64,000 nucleotides of DNA, taken from assembly GCF_001444405.1 (NCBI RefSeq), contig NZ_CP013188.1:496001-560000 (forward strand). The letters run 5' to 3'. Below, in pieces: positions 44,359-52,719 of the stretch; positions within the stretch are counted from its first letter, which is position 1; each line of letters opens with the position of its first letter. The stretch is from Pseudoalteromonas phenolica (GTDB taxonomy: Bacteria; Pseudomonadota; Gammaproteobacteria; Enterobacterales; Alteromonadaceae). A model generated the notes under the pieces. That model had not been told where the DNA came from. It searched no databases and saw only the letters and a list, made by a program, of their open reading frames with translations. A program made the translations under genes and the position numbers.

Positions 44359-46824
44359 ATGTTTAAAATTTTAACTTCAGCAGTCGCAGTCGCGGCAGCC
44401 ATGAGCGCAGCAACAGCGATGGCGGCACCGGCAACACCAAGTCTTAATTGGGAGCCGCAAAACTATTCGTTTGTTGAAATTAACCTCGATGGTCGCGGTT
44501 CATACAAACAGCTGGTTAAAACCAAAAAAGAAGTCCAAATCAACATAAAATGGAATGCATGGTCTGGCTCTGCAGGCGACACTTATAAAGTTTACTTTGA
44601 CGATCAAGTTGTTCATCAAGGCCCAGTTGCTGCAGGCGCAAATGGTGGCACAATTTCATTCCCTTACACAAAGTCTGGTCGTCACGATTTACGTGTTGAG
44701 CTTTGTGACGCAACAGGATGTTCTAAGTCAGCTGCAAAACCGATTGTCATTGCAGATACAGATGGTGGTCACCTTGCGCCATTGGCGATGAATGTTGATC
44801 CAAATAACAAAACGTATCCGAAACAAACAGACACTGTGGTTGGTGCTTACTTTGTAGAGTGGGGTATCTACGGTCGTGACTATGATGTAACTAAGATCCC
44901 TGTCGATAACCTAACGCACATTCTTTATGGTTTCATTCCAATCTGTGGTGAGAATAGCTCACTAGGTGAAATTGAAAATGGTAACAGCTTACGTGCGCTT
45001 CAGCTTGCATGTGGCGACTCAAAAGATTACGAAGTCGTAATTCATGATCCATGGGCTGCAATACAAAAAGCATTGCCTGGTATCAACAGTAAAGACCCAA
45101 TTCGTGGTACTTATGCACAGTTAATGGCGCTTAAGCAACGTAATCCTGATCTTAAAATCCTTCCTTCTGTAGGTGGCTGGACACTTTCAGACCCTTTCCA
45201 TGGCTTTACGGTTAAAGCAAACCGTGACGTATTCGTTAACTCAATGAAAGAGTTCTTAACAACGTGGAAATTCTACGACGGTATCGACATTGACTGGGAA
45301 TTCCCAGGTGGTGGCGGTCCTAATGCTAACCTAGGTAGCCCTGAAGATGGTGCCGCTTATGTTGCACTTATGAAAGAGCTACGTGCCATGCTTGATGGTC
45401 TAGAGGCCGAAACAGGTCGTAAATATGAGTTATCTTCAGCGATTGGTACAGGTTACGACAAGATTGAAGACGTTGATTACAAGCAAGCTGCTCAGTACAT
45501 GGATTACATCTTCGCGATGACCTATGACTTCTTTGGTGGTTGGAATAACGTAACAGGTCACCAAACTGCACTTTACTGTGGCTCACATCTAAGCGCGGGC
45601 GAGTGTAATGGTACAGGTGTTGATGACCAAGGTAATCCTCGTAAAGGCCCTGCTTACACAATTGATAATGCAATCAAGTTATTGCTTCAACAAGGTGTAC
45701 CAAGTAAGAAGCTAGTCGTAGGTACGGCCATGTACGGTCGTGGTTGGGAAGGTGTTTATCCACAAAATGCGACGATTGCTGATAACCCAATGACAGCACC
45801 GGGTAATGGCAAATTAACAGGCACCAAAGCGCAGGGCGTTTGGGAGGCAGGCGTCATTGACTATAAAGGTGTTAAGTCTTACATGATTGGTGCCAACGAG
45901 CAGGGCGTGAATGGCTTTGAAGTAGGCTATGACGAGCAAGCACAAGGCGCATACGTGTGGAACCGTAGTACAGGTAAATTAATCACTTATGATAGCCCAC
46001 GCTCTGTAAAGGCAAAAGGCCAATACGTTCGCGCTAACAACCTAGGTGGTTTATTTGCATGGGAAATCGATGCAGATAACGGCGATATCTTAAATGCAAT
46101 GCACGAAGGCTTAGGTGCAAGTGATACGCCAGTAGATCGCGCACCTGTGGTTGACCTTGTTTCTGAAGTGACAATCGACTCTGGTAAATCTGCTACTGTT
46201 TCAGCGACAGCGACTGATCCAGAAGGTAAAGCGGTGTCTTTCCAATGGTCTGCAGATCCAGCATTAACGCTAACTGGGAATGGCGCAAGTGTGTCTGTTG
46301 CTGCCCCAACAGTCACAGTAGACAGCGTTTATACCCTAAGCCTTAAAGTGTCAGACGGTAAAAACGAAGTAAACCGTCAAGTTAAAGTGATTGTTAAAGC
46401 ACCAGCTTCAGATAACAAAGCACCAGTAGTGGGCACTGTTGCTGATGTCACTGTTGATGAAAAAGCATCGACTTCACTTTCTGTAACTGCCAATGACCCT
46501 GAGAACCAAGCACTGACATACACTTGGTCAGTACCAGGTCATACAGTAACGGGTTCTGGTAGCTCAGTAACATTAACGGCTAACGAAGTGACTGCAACTG
46601 AAACAGTACAAGGCACAGTGAGTGTGAGCGATGGTGTTAATACGGTTTCTCGTACTTTCAACGTCACAGTCAATAACCTTGCAGATACAGGTAAAACAAC
46701 TTGGGATGCCAATACAGTTTATGTTGGCGGCGACTTAGTTTGGTACGAAGGTACACAATACAAAGCGCGCTGGTGGACTCGTGGCGAAAACCCAAGCACT
46801 AGCTCTGTATGGACAAAGCTGTAA
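44359..46824 (+). CDS. chiA: ChiA-type GH18 chitinase, cluster A
   Basis: An 821-residue secreted chitinase of the ChiA type. Signal peptide (AAAMSAATAMA), ChiA-specific N-terminal Fn3-like domain (about 25-130, with IKWNAWSGSAGDTYKVYFDD), GH18 domain (about 155-590) with DGIDIDWE at 307-314 and Glu314 as proton donor, two Ig/PKD-like domains (about 597-685 and 690-775) and one C-terminal CBM5/12 (YEGTQYKARWWTRGENP). Family members act processively on chitin. The 277-base gap before it contains no gene; the ribosome binding site is GAAGGAA. A strong terminator follows at 46941-46990. Confidence 0.95.
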   Translation: MFKILTSAVAVAAAMSAATAMAAPATPSLNWEPQNYSFVEINLDGRGSYKQLVKTKKEVQINIKWNAWSGSAGDTYKVYFDDQVVHQGPVAAGANGGTISFPYTKSGRHDLRVELCDATGCSKSAAKPIVIADTDGGHLAPLAMNVDPNNKTYPKQTDTVVGAYFVEWGIYGRDYDVTKIPVDNLTHILYGFIPICGENSSLGEIENGNSLRALQLACGDSKDYEVVIHDPWAAIQKALPGINSKDPIRGTYAQLMALKQRNPDLKILPSVGGWTLSDPFHGFTVKANRDVFVNSMKEFLTTWKFYDGIDIDWEFPGGGGPNANLGSPEDGAAYVALMKELRAMLDGLEAETGRKYELSSAIGTGYDKIEDVDYKQAAQYMDYIFAMTYDFFGGWNNVTGHQTALYCGSHLSAGECNGTGVDDQGNPRKGPAYTIDNAIKLLLQQGVPSKKLVVGTAMYGRGWEGVYPQNATIADNPMTAPGNGKLTGTKAQGVWEAGVIDYKGVKSYMIGANEQGVNGFEVGYDEQAQGAYVWNRSTGKLITYDSPRSVKAKGQYVRANNLGGLFAWEIDADNGDILNAMHEGLGASDTPVDRAPVVDLVSEVTIDSGKSATVSATATDPEGKAVSFQWSADPALTLTGNGASVSVAAPTVTVDSVYTLSLKVSDGKNEVNRQVKVIVKAPASDNKAPVVGTVADVTVDEKASTSLSVTANDPENQALTYTWSVPGHTVTGSGSSVTLTANEVTATETVQGTVSVSDGVNTVSRTFNVTVNNLADTGKTTWDANTVYVGGDLVWYEGTQYKARWWTRGENPSTSSVWTKL

Positions 46825-46940
46825 CTTTATTACCAATCCTCTTTATTTAGTCATTTATTTTGAGGGTTGGTATGGCATATAGCTAACGCATAGATTTATC
46901 TTTTGGCAAGGACGCCTTTTTTATTTTGAATCAACACTCC

Positions 46941-46990
46941 ATGCTCTGCTTAATCTGTAAAAACCTCAGATTAAGCAGGCATTTTTTTTC
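46941..46990 (+). terminator. Rho-independent terminator of chitin cluster A
   Basis: CTGCTTAATCTG (46946-46957) pairs exactly with CAGATTAAGCAG (46967-46978), extended by ATGC/GCAT, and is followed by eight T residues. Confidence 0.92.
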
Positions 46991-47636
46991 TTATACTTTC
47001 TGTGTTTCTTAACATATCCAAACGAGGATATGGTTTCGCCTTCTACAAATAGCGCCCGAACATTATTCTTCATTTTTCTTATCCCACCTTAATTTCTTGG
47101 CTGAAATATAGACACTTTAAAATTTGAATATTAGAGGGAGTAAGTATAAAGAATTGTTTTTCAATTCTGCCAGAACTGGAAAAACTCAATTACTTTAAAG
47201 AGTATTGTTATCTCTTATTTATTTTTGCGAAATTTTTAACAATAAAAAGATAGTGAAAATGTATTAAAACCAGCTTTTTAAATAAGAATCAATATCAAAT
47301 TTTTAACAGTTTTGGCTAAGCCCTTCTTTTCAAAACATTTAGTCAAATTACTAGTTTATGGTTTAAGTTGAACTAAAAGTATTAAAATAATTTATTTTAA
47401 TAGTCTTTTTATATTATTTGTTGCTGGTATGCTCAGTGAGTTTCGTAAAGTAAAGGTAACGATTTTTTGTAGTTTTTAATCAGTTATTTCTTCAGCGTAT
47501 AACTTCAAGAAAAATTATATCTATATGTTATATATGACTATTTTAACAGTATTGTCATTTTTGATTGTTTTTTGACTCATCCTTTATTGCTAATCACTGC
47601 TTTTTTAAAATTCAAAAAATCACAAATGTTAAAGTT

Positions 47637-47685
47637 TTGTGATTCAAAAATTGTGTTCTAGACTTTTTTTGCCCCTCAAATGGGT
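47637..47685 (+). promoter_or_regulatory. Candidate promoter and operator of chitin cluster B
   Basis: TTGTGA (47637-47642), 16-base spacer, TAGACT (47659-47664), then CCCCTCAAATGGGT (47672-47685), an imperfect palindrome. Position and spacing copy those in front of cluster A. Confidence 0.5.
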
Positions 47686-47748
47686 AAATTAGTGATTTTC
47701 AAATTAGTTGATTGTGTAAATCACAATAATTAAAGTCAGGAACAAAAT

Positions 47749-50700
47749 ATGAAACATTTCAATTTAGTGCGCAGGGGATTCAAGCCTTCAGCCTTGGTGT
47801 TAGCCATGCTGAGTGCACCCGCTTTTGCCGCTGTAGATTGTACAAATATCCCTCTATGGGGATCAGGTAAAGTTTACACTGGTGGTCAGCAAGTTCAGCA
47901 AGATGATGTTGCCTACAAAGCTAATTGGTGGAACCGCTCTTCACCAAAAGCACGTTCAGGTCAGTGGCAAGAGTGGACTAAGCTAGGTGCTTGTGGTTCT
48001 GCTGAGCCAGAAAACCAAGCGCCATCGGTGAAGCTTTTAAAGCCTGCGGCAGATCTCTCTGTGCAAGAAAACGAAGAAGTCACGCTCGACTTTAGTGCAC
48101 AAGACAGTGACGGTGTAATTAAACATGTTGCGATTTACCACAATGACTCATTGGTCACGGTATTAAGTAATGCACCATATACTTTCTTTTGGAAAGCCAA
48201 AGCGGGTACTCATGAATTTCATGGCGTAGCACTAGACGATGACGGTGCAACGGCGCGCTCTGTTAGCCGTAAGATCACGGTGACGGCAGAACCACCAAAA
48301 GACAAAAACAATGTGCCTGTTGCAAGGCTTGCCGCTCAGTTACCGAGTGAGTTAGAAGTCGGCAGTGAGATTGTGTTCACCCTGGTAGCCAGCGACTCAG
48401 ATGGTGACAAGTTTACACAAACGCTCAAACTAAACGGTGAAGTGCTTGCAACAAGCACTGAAAATGAACACCAAGTTGTGTGGAAAGCCACCTCGGCTGG
48501 CCGCCAAGTATTTAGCCTAGTTGCTGAAGACGAACACGGTTTAGCGTCTGACATCATCAGCCGTACCTTTGTGGTGAAAGACACCACCGACGGTGATGTG
48601 TCTCATGAAGACTGTCGTCCAGCCGGTTTATATCAAACACCAGGTGTGACGCCTGCATACTGTGATATTTACGACACAGAAGGCCGTGAACAAATGGGTG
48701 CCGATCACCCAAGACGTGTGATTGGTTACTTTACAAGCTGGCGTCATGGTAAAAACGGCCAACCAAGTTACCTAGTTGATGATATTCCGTGGGACAAGAT
48801 CACCCATATTAACTACGCGTTTGCCCATGTGAATGACAAAAACGAAATCAGCATTGGTAACCCAAATGCCGAAGGCAATGCTGCCACTAATATGACGTGG
48901 CCGGGTGTTGAAGGTGCAGAAATGGACCCATCTCTGCCATACAAAGGTCACTTTAACTTACTGAGCAAATACAAGAAAAAACACAAGCATGTGAAAACGC
49001 TTATCTCGGTAGGTGGTTGGGCTGAAACCGGCGGTTACTTTGACGAAACGGGTAAACGCGTTAACAACGGCGGTTTTTACACCATGACCACCAATGAAGA
49101 TGGCAGTGTTAACCAAGCTGGTATCGATGCGTTTGTTAAAAGCTCAGTTGAGTTCTTAAGAACCTATGACTTTGATGGTCTAGACGTGGATTATGAATAC
49201 CCGTCATCAATGAAAGACACAGGTCACCCAGAAGACTTTGCGATCAGTAACGCACGTCGTGCAGGTTTAAACAACTCGTACCAAGTACTGATGAAAGACC
49301 TACGTGAAGCCCTTGATAAAGCAGGTGAGCAAGACGGTAAACACTACATGTTAACCATTGCTGCACCGTCATCAGGTTATCTTCTACGCGGTATGGAAAC
49401 ATTCCAAACGGCTCAGTATTTAGACTTTGTAAACATCATGACGTACGACCTTCACGGTGCGTGGAATGATCATGTTGGCCACAATGCGCCACTGTACGAC
49501 ACAGGTAAAGACACAGAGCTTAAAACCTGGAATGTATATAACACCAAAGAATTTGGTGGCATCGGTTATTTAAATACTGACTGGGCGGTGAATTACTTCC
49601 GCGGCACTATGCCAGCGGGACGCATTAACATTGGTATTCCTTACTATACCCGTGGCTTTAAAGACGTACGCGGTGGCGAAAATGGCCTGTGGGGTCGTGC
49701 CCCTCTACCTAACCAAAGTGATTGCCCGAAGGGCACTGGCATTGGTGAAAAGAACAAGTGTGGTAACGGCGCCATTGGTATTGATAACTTATGGCACGAC
49801 ATTGAAAACGGCCAAGAAGTTGCAGCAGGCTCTAACCCACTTTGGCATGCTAAAAACCTAGAGCATGGCATTAATCCAAGCTACCTAGGGGTTTATGGTC
49901 TAACGCCTGAGTCAGATCCAGATGATGTGTTTAAAGGTGACTATGTGCGTCATTATGACGACGTTGCGGTGGCACCTTGGTTATACAACGCTGAGAAAAA
50001 AGTATTCCTTTCAATGGAAGACACGGAGTCGATGAAAACCAAACTCGACTATGTAGTTGAAAAGGGCCTCGGCGGGGTGATGTTCTGGGAGCTGGCAGGT
50101 GACTTTGATTACCACGCTGACAAAGGCGAATACTTCATGGGGTCAACCATGACGTCTTTAGCGTATAACACCTTTAATCAAAGTGGTGTGGCATATAGCA
50201 CCAACCTGGGTGACAACGAGTTTGCTGCGCCAGATAAAGCTGTCGACATTCGTTTTGTCGCCAAAGACTTCCCTGTTGGCGACCAAAACTACCCAATTCG
50301 TCCAACTTTTGCGTTTACCAATAACTCAGAGCTGGATCTGACTGGTGCAACGATTACATTTAACGTCCCGACGTCGACGTCACCGATTTTCAAATCGAAC
50401 TGGAATGCACGCAAAAAGCTGGGCATGGCAGTAGAGCACGATGCGTCAAATAGCACGGGCAATAACATTGGCGGCTTTGAGAACGAATTCCACCGTTTCT
50501 CAATTACCTTCAAAAACCAATGGGGCGGTCAGCTTGAGTCATTTAAGCCGGGCGAAACGGTCAATGCACAAGTGATGTACTACATGCCAATTACAGGCCC
50601 TGTGAACTTTGTGGTTGAAAAAGACGGCAGTAAGTATGCCTTCACCTCTGAATACCCAGAGTTACCTATTGCGACTAAGCCTGACACAGGCAATGGCGGC

Positions 50701-50937
50701 GGTAACGGTGGTGGCAGTGATGACAACACCCCGCCAGATGGCAAAACCTGTGAAGGTGTCAATGTAAACAACATTAATACATACCCGAATTGGCCTCGCA
50801 CAAATTGGGCGGGTCAGCCAAGTCATGCAGTCGGGGGCGATCTTCTGATCCACAACGGCGCAGTTTACAAAGCCAAGTGGTGGACCAACGGCACGCCAAG
50901 TGACGGTGGCGCATGGCAAAAAGTATGTAGCCTTTAA
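47749..50937 (+). CDS. GH18 chitinase, cluster B (ChiC/ChiD-like, multidomain)
   Basis: A 1062-residue paralog of the cluster A chitinase with the same domain order: signal peptide ending APAFAA, CBM5/12 (YKANWWNRSSP), two Ig/PKD-like domains, GH18 domain with DGLDVDYE at 476-483 (Glu483 proton donor), beta domain and C-terminal chitin-binding-like module (WPRTNWAGQPSHAVGGDLLI), preceded by a Gly-rich linker (GNGGGNGGGSDDN) that is longer than in copy A. The catalytic domains are nearly colinear with mostly conservative changes, whereas the Ig-like domains differ strongly. Ribosome binding site AGGAAC, as in copy A. Confidence 0.95.
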   Translation: MKHFNLVRRGFKPSALVLAMLSAPAFAAVDCTNIPLWGSGKVYTGGQQVQQDDVAYKANWWNRSSPKARSGQWQEWTKLGACGSAEPENQAPSVKLLKPAADLSVQENEEVTLDFSAQDSDGVIKHVAIYHNDSLVTVLSNAPYTFFWKAKAGTHEFHGVALDDDGATARSVSRKITVTAEPPKDKNNVPVARLAAQLPSELEVGSEIVFTLVASDSDGDKFTQTLKLNGEVLATSTENEHQVVWKATSAGRQVFSLVAEDEHGLASDIISRTFVVKDTTDGDVSHEDCRPAGLYQTPGVTPAYCDIYDTEGREQMGADHPRRVIGYFTSWRHGKNGQPSYLVDDIPWDKITHINYAFAHVNDKNEISIGNPNAEGNAATNMTWPGVEGAEMDPSLPYKGHFNLLSKYKKKHKHVKTLISVGGWAETGGYFDETGKRVNNGGFYTMTTNEDGSVNQAGIDAFVKSSVEFLRTYDFDGLDVDYEYPSSMKDTGHPEDFAISNARRAGLNNSYQVLMKDLREALDKAGEQDGKHYMLTIAAPSSGYLLRGMETFQTAQYLDFVNIMTYDLHGAWNDHVGHNAPLYDTGKDTELKTWNVYNTKEFGGIGYLNTDWAVNYFRGTMPAGRINIGIPYYTRGFKDVRGGENGLWGRAPLPNQSDCPKGTGIGEKNKCGNGAIGIDNLWHDIENGQEVAAGSNPLWHAKNLEHGINPSYLGVYGLTPESDPDDVFKGDYVRHYDDVAVAPWLYNAEKKVFLSMEDTESMKTKLDYVVEKGLGGVMFWELAGDFDYHADKGEYFMGSTMTSLAYNTFNQSGVAYSTNLGDNEFAAPDKAVDIRFVAKDFPVGDQNYPIRPTFAFTNNSELDLTGATITFNVPTSTSPIFKSNWNARKKLGMAVEHDASNSTGNNIGGFENEFHRFSITFKNQWGGQLESFKPGETVNAQVMYYMPITGPVNFVVEKDGSKYAFTSEYPELPIATKPDTGNGGGNGGGSDDNTPPDGKTCEGVNVNNINTYPNWPRTNWAGQPSHAVGGDLLIHNGAVYKAKWWTNGTPSDGGAWQKVCSL

Positions 50938-50957
50938 CCCGTTAGGGTTCCCAACGG

Positions 50958-50984
50958 GGAGTGGCCGTTAGGCCGCTCCTTTAT
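50958..50984 (+). terminator. Hairpin/terminator-like site after the cluster B GH18 gene
   Basis: GGAGTGGCC (50958-50966) pairs with GGCCGCTCC (50971-50979, one G-T pair), followed by TTTATC. The short T tract suggests partial termination, which would lower LPMO and ChiA expression relative to the first gene. Confidence 0.6.
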
Positions 50985-51092
50985 CAAACGTTTTCAACAT
51001 GAATGATTGACAGGTTGCGACTGAATAGAGTCTGCGACGTGAGCAAAGTCATGTTTAAAGCAATTGGAATCGACAACAAAAACGAGTAAACC

Positions 51093-52694
51093 ATGAAAAA
51101 ACAACTCACCTTATGCGCCGTTGGCGTCGCTTTAGGGGCGGGGCTCATTGGCAAAGTCAATGCGCACGGTTATATGGATTTTCCTAAAGCCAGACAAACA
51201 ATTTGTCACGAGCAAGGTGGATATTGGTGGCCAGAAGATGGCTCTAATATTCCAAATGCTGCTTGTCGCGTAGCATATTTACAGTCAAAACATGAGCCGC
51301 TTATTCAGCGCCATGAGTTTTCTGTTAACACTGCGGATTACAACAACCAAAGCGCGGTTGAAGCCAATGTGCCTGACGGCACGCTATGTGCGGCAGGTAA
51401 TGCCAGCAAGGCGGGCATTAATATTCCCTCTGCAGATTGGCAAAAAACCGAAGTGGTACCCAATGGCGAAGGCAAAATTAAGATCCGCTACCGTGCAACC
51501 ACGCCACATAATCCAAGTTTTTGGCAGTTTTATTTAACTAAACCGGGCGTGGACTTTAAAAATAAGCCACTGGCATGGGGCGACTTAGAGCTGGTGCAAG
51601 CGCACGGCAATGTTGACTTCTTTATGGCACCAGATGGACATCGTTACTACGAAATGGACGTTGCTATACCAGAACGTTTTGAGGGCGATGCTATTTTGTA
51701 TAGCCGTTGGCAACGTGACGATGTGGTCGGTGAAGGTTTCTACAACTGTAGCGATATAACCATAAAGCGCGATGATGCCTCAACACCAGCCCCTGATACT
51801 TGGTTTGCCTTTGACTACTTTGTAAAACAAGGGCAAGAAGCACAAAACGGTGACACCATTTGGGCACGTCTATTTGACGAAAATGGCCGAGAGCTAATTC
51901 AAGAAAAGTTCGATGTGACTGCTGCGAATGCCAACCAGTGGCAGGCTGAATTTGCCAACAAGCTGGTATCTGGCTTTGACAGCTTGCTCCGCATTGGTGT
52001 GCAAAATGCCAGTGGTGAGATTGTATTTGATGCTGAAAACATCAAGAGCAATCAAGTTTTCTTAAGCAATAAGACACACAGCTTTAATCTTAAAGTACAC
52101 AAAAAGCCAACCAATACCGCACCGACTGTGCATACGCCAGCACCGCTGACGCTAGAAGAAGGGCAAAGTAAGCATCTGCATGTGCATGCTTTTGATGACG
52201 AGCAAGCAATACTGAAGTTTGACTGGCAGCTACCTGCTGCTGTGCGTTTTACAGGTCAAGGCTCAACCATCACAGTGACTGTGCCGCAAGTGGATGCAGA
52301 CACGCGTTTTGACGGCAAAGTAACGGTTTCAGACGGCATTATCAGTAAAACCGTGCCGCTGGTGATTAACGTTACGAACAAAGTAGACAAGCCAGAACCT
52401 ACACCACCAACAGGTAAAGACACATGGGATGCGAACAAGGTTTATACCGCAGGTAATACAGCCGTTTATAAAGGCAAAACTTACCGCGCCAAATGGTGGG
52501 TACGCGGCCAAACGCCAGATTCTAGCCAAGCTTGGGAATTAGTCCAAAGCGGTGGTGACGATACCAATTCATACAACTCCAACAAAGCCTACCAAGGTGG
52601 CGCCATTGTGACCTTTGAAGGTCAGCGTTATCAAGCTCGCTGGTGGACGCGCGGTCAAACACCGGGCCAAAGTTCTGTTTGGAAAAAACTCTAA
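51093..52694 (+). CDS. AA10 lytic chitin monooxygenase, cluster B (two CBM5/12)
   Basis: A 533-residue paralog of the cluster A LPMO. Signal peptide ends GKVNA; His25 is the mature N terminus (HGYMDFPKARQ), and His139 (TTPHNPSFWQFY) completes the copper brace. GbpA-domain-2-like and Ig-like domains follow. Unlike copy A it has two CBM5/12 modules in tandem (YKGKTYRAKWWVRGQTP and FEGQRYQARWWTRGQTP), which should raise chitin affinity. The ChiA gene follows after only 25 bases, against 277 in cluster A. Confidence 0.95.
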   Translation: MKKQLTLCAVGVALGAGLIGKVNAHGYMDFPKARQTICHEQGGYWWPEDGSNIPNAACRVAYLQSKHEPLIQRHEFSVNTADYNNQSAVEANVPDGTLCAAGNASKAGINIPSADWQKTEVVPNGEGKIKIRYRATTPHNPSFWQFYLTKPGVDFKNKPLAWGDLELVQAHGNVDFFMAPDGHRYYEMDVAIPERFEGDAILYSRWQRDDVVGEGFYNCSDITIKRDDASTPAPDTWFAFDYFVKQGQEAQNGDTIWARLFDENGRELIQEKFDVTAANANQWQAEFANKLVSGFDSLLRIGVQNASGEIVFDAENIKSNQVFLSNKTHSFNLKVHKKPTNTAPTVHTPAPLTLEEGQSKHLHVHAFDDEQAILKFDWQLPAAVRFTGQGSTITVTVPQVDADTRFDGKVTVSDGIISKTVPLVINVTNKVDKPEPTPPTGKDTWDANKVYTAGNTAVYKGKTYRAKWWVRGQTPDSSQAWELVQSGGDDTNSYNSNKAYQGGAIVTFEGQRYQARWWTRGQTPGQSSVWKKL

Positions 52695-52719
52695 TAATAC
52701 TCAGTAAGGTAAATACACT

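Larger units (their letters stand above)
46825..47748. other. A/T-rich spacer between chitin clusters A and B
   Basis: No gene is visible in 924 bases. It contains an inverted repeat with ends TTACCAATCCTC and GAGGGTTGGTAT (46830-46872), the terminator of cluster A, a long T/A-rich tract and the cluster B promoter. The inverted-repeat ends resemble the ATACCAAT elements at 16728 and 25395. Confidence 0.5.
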
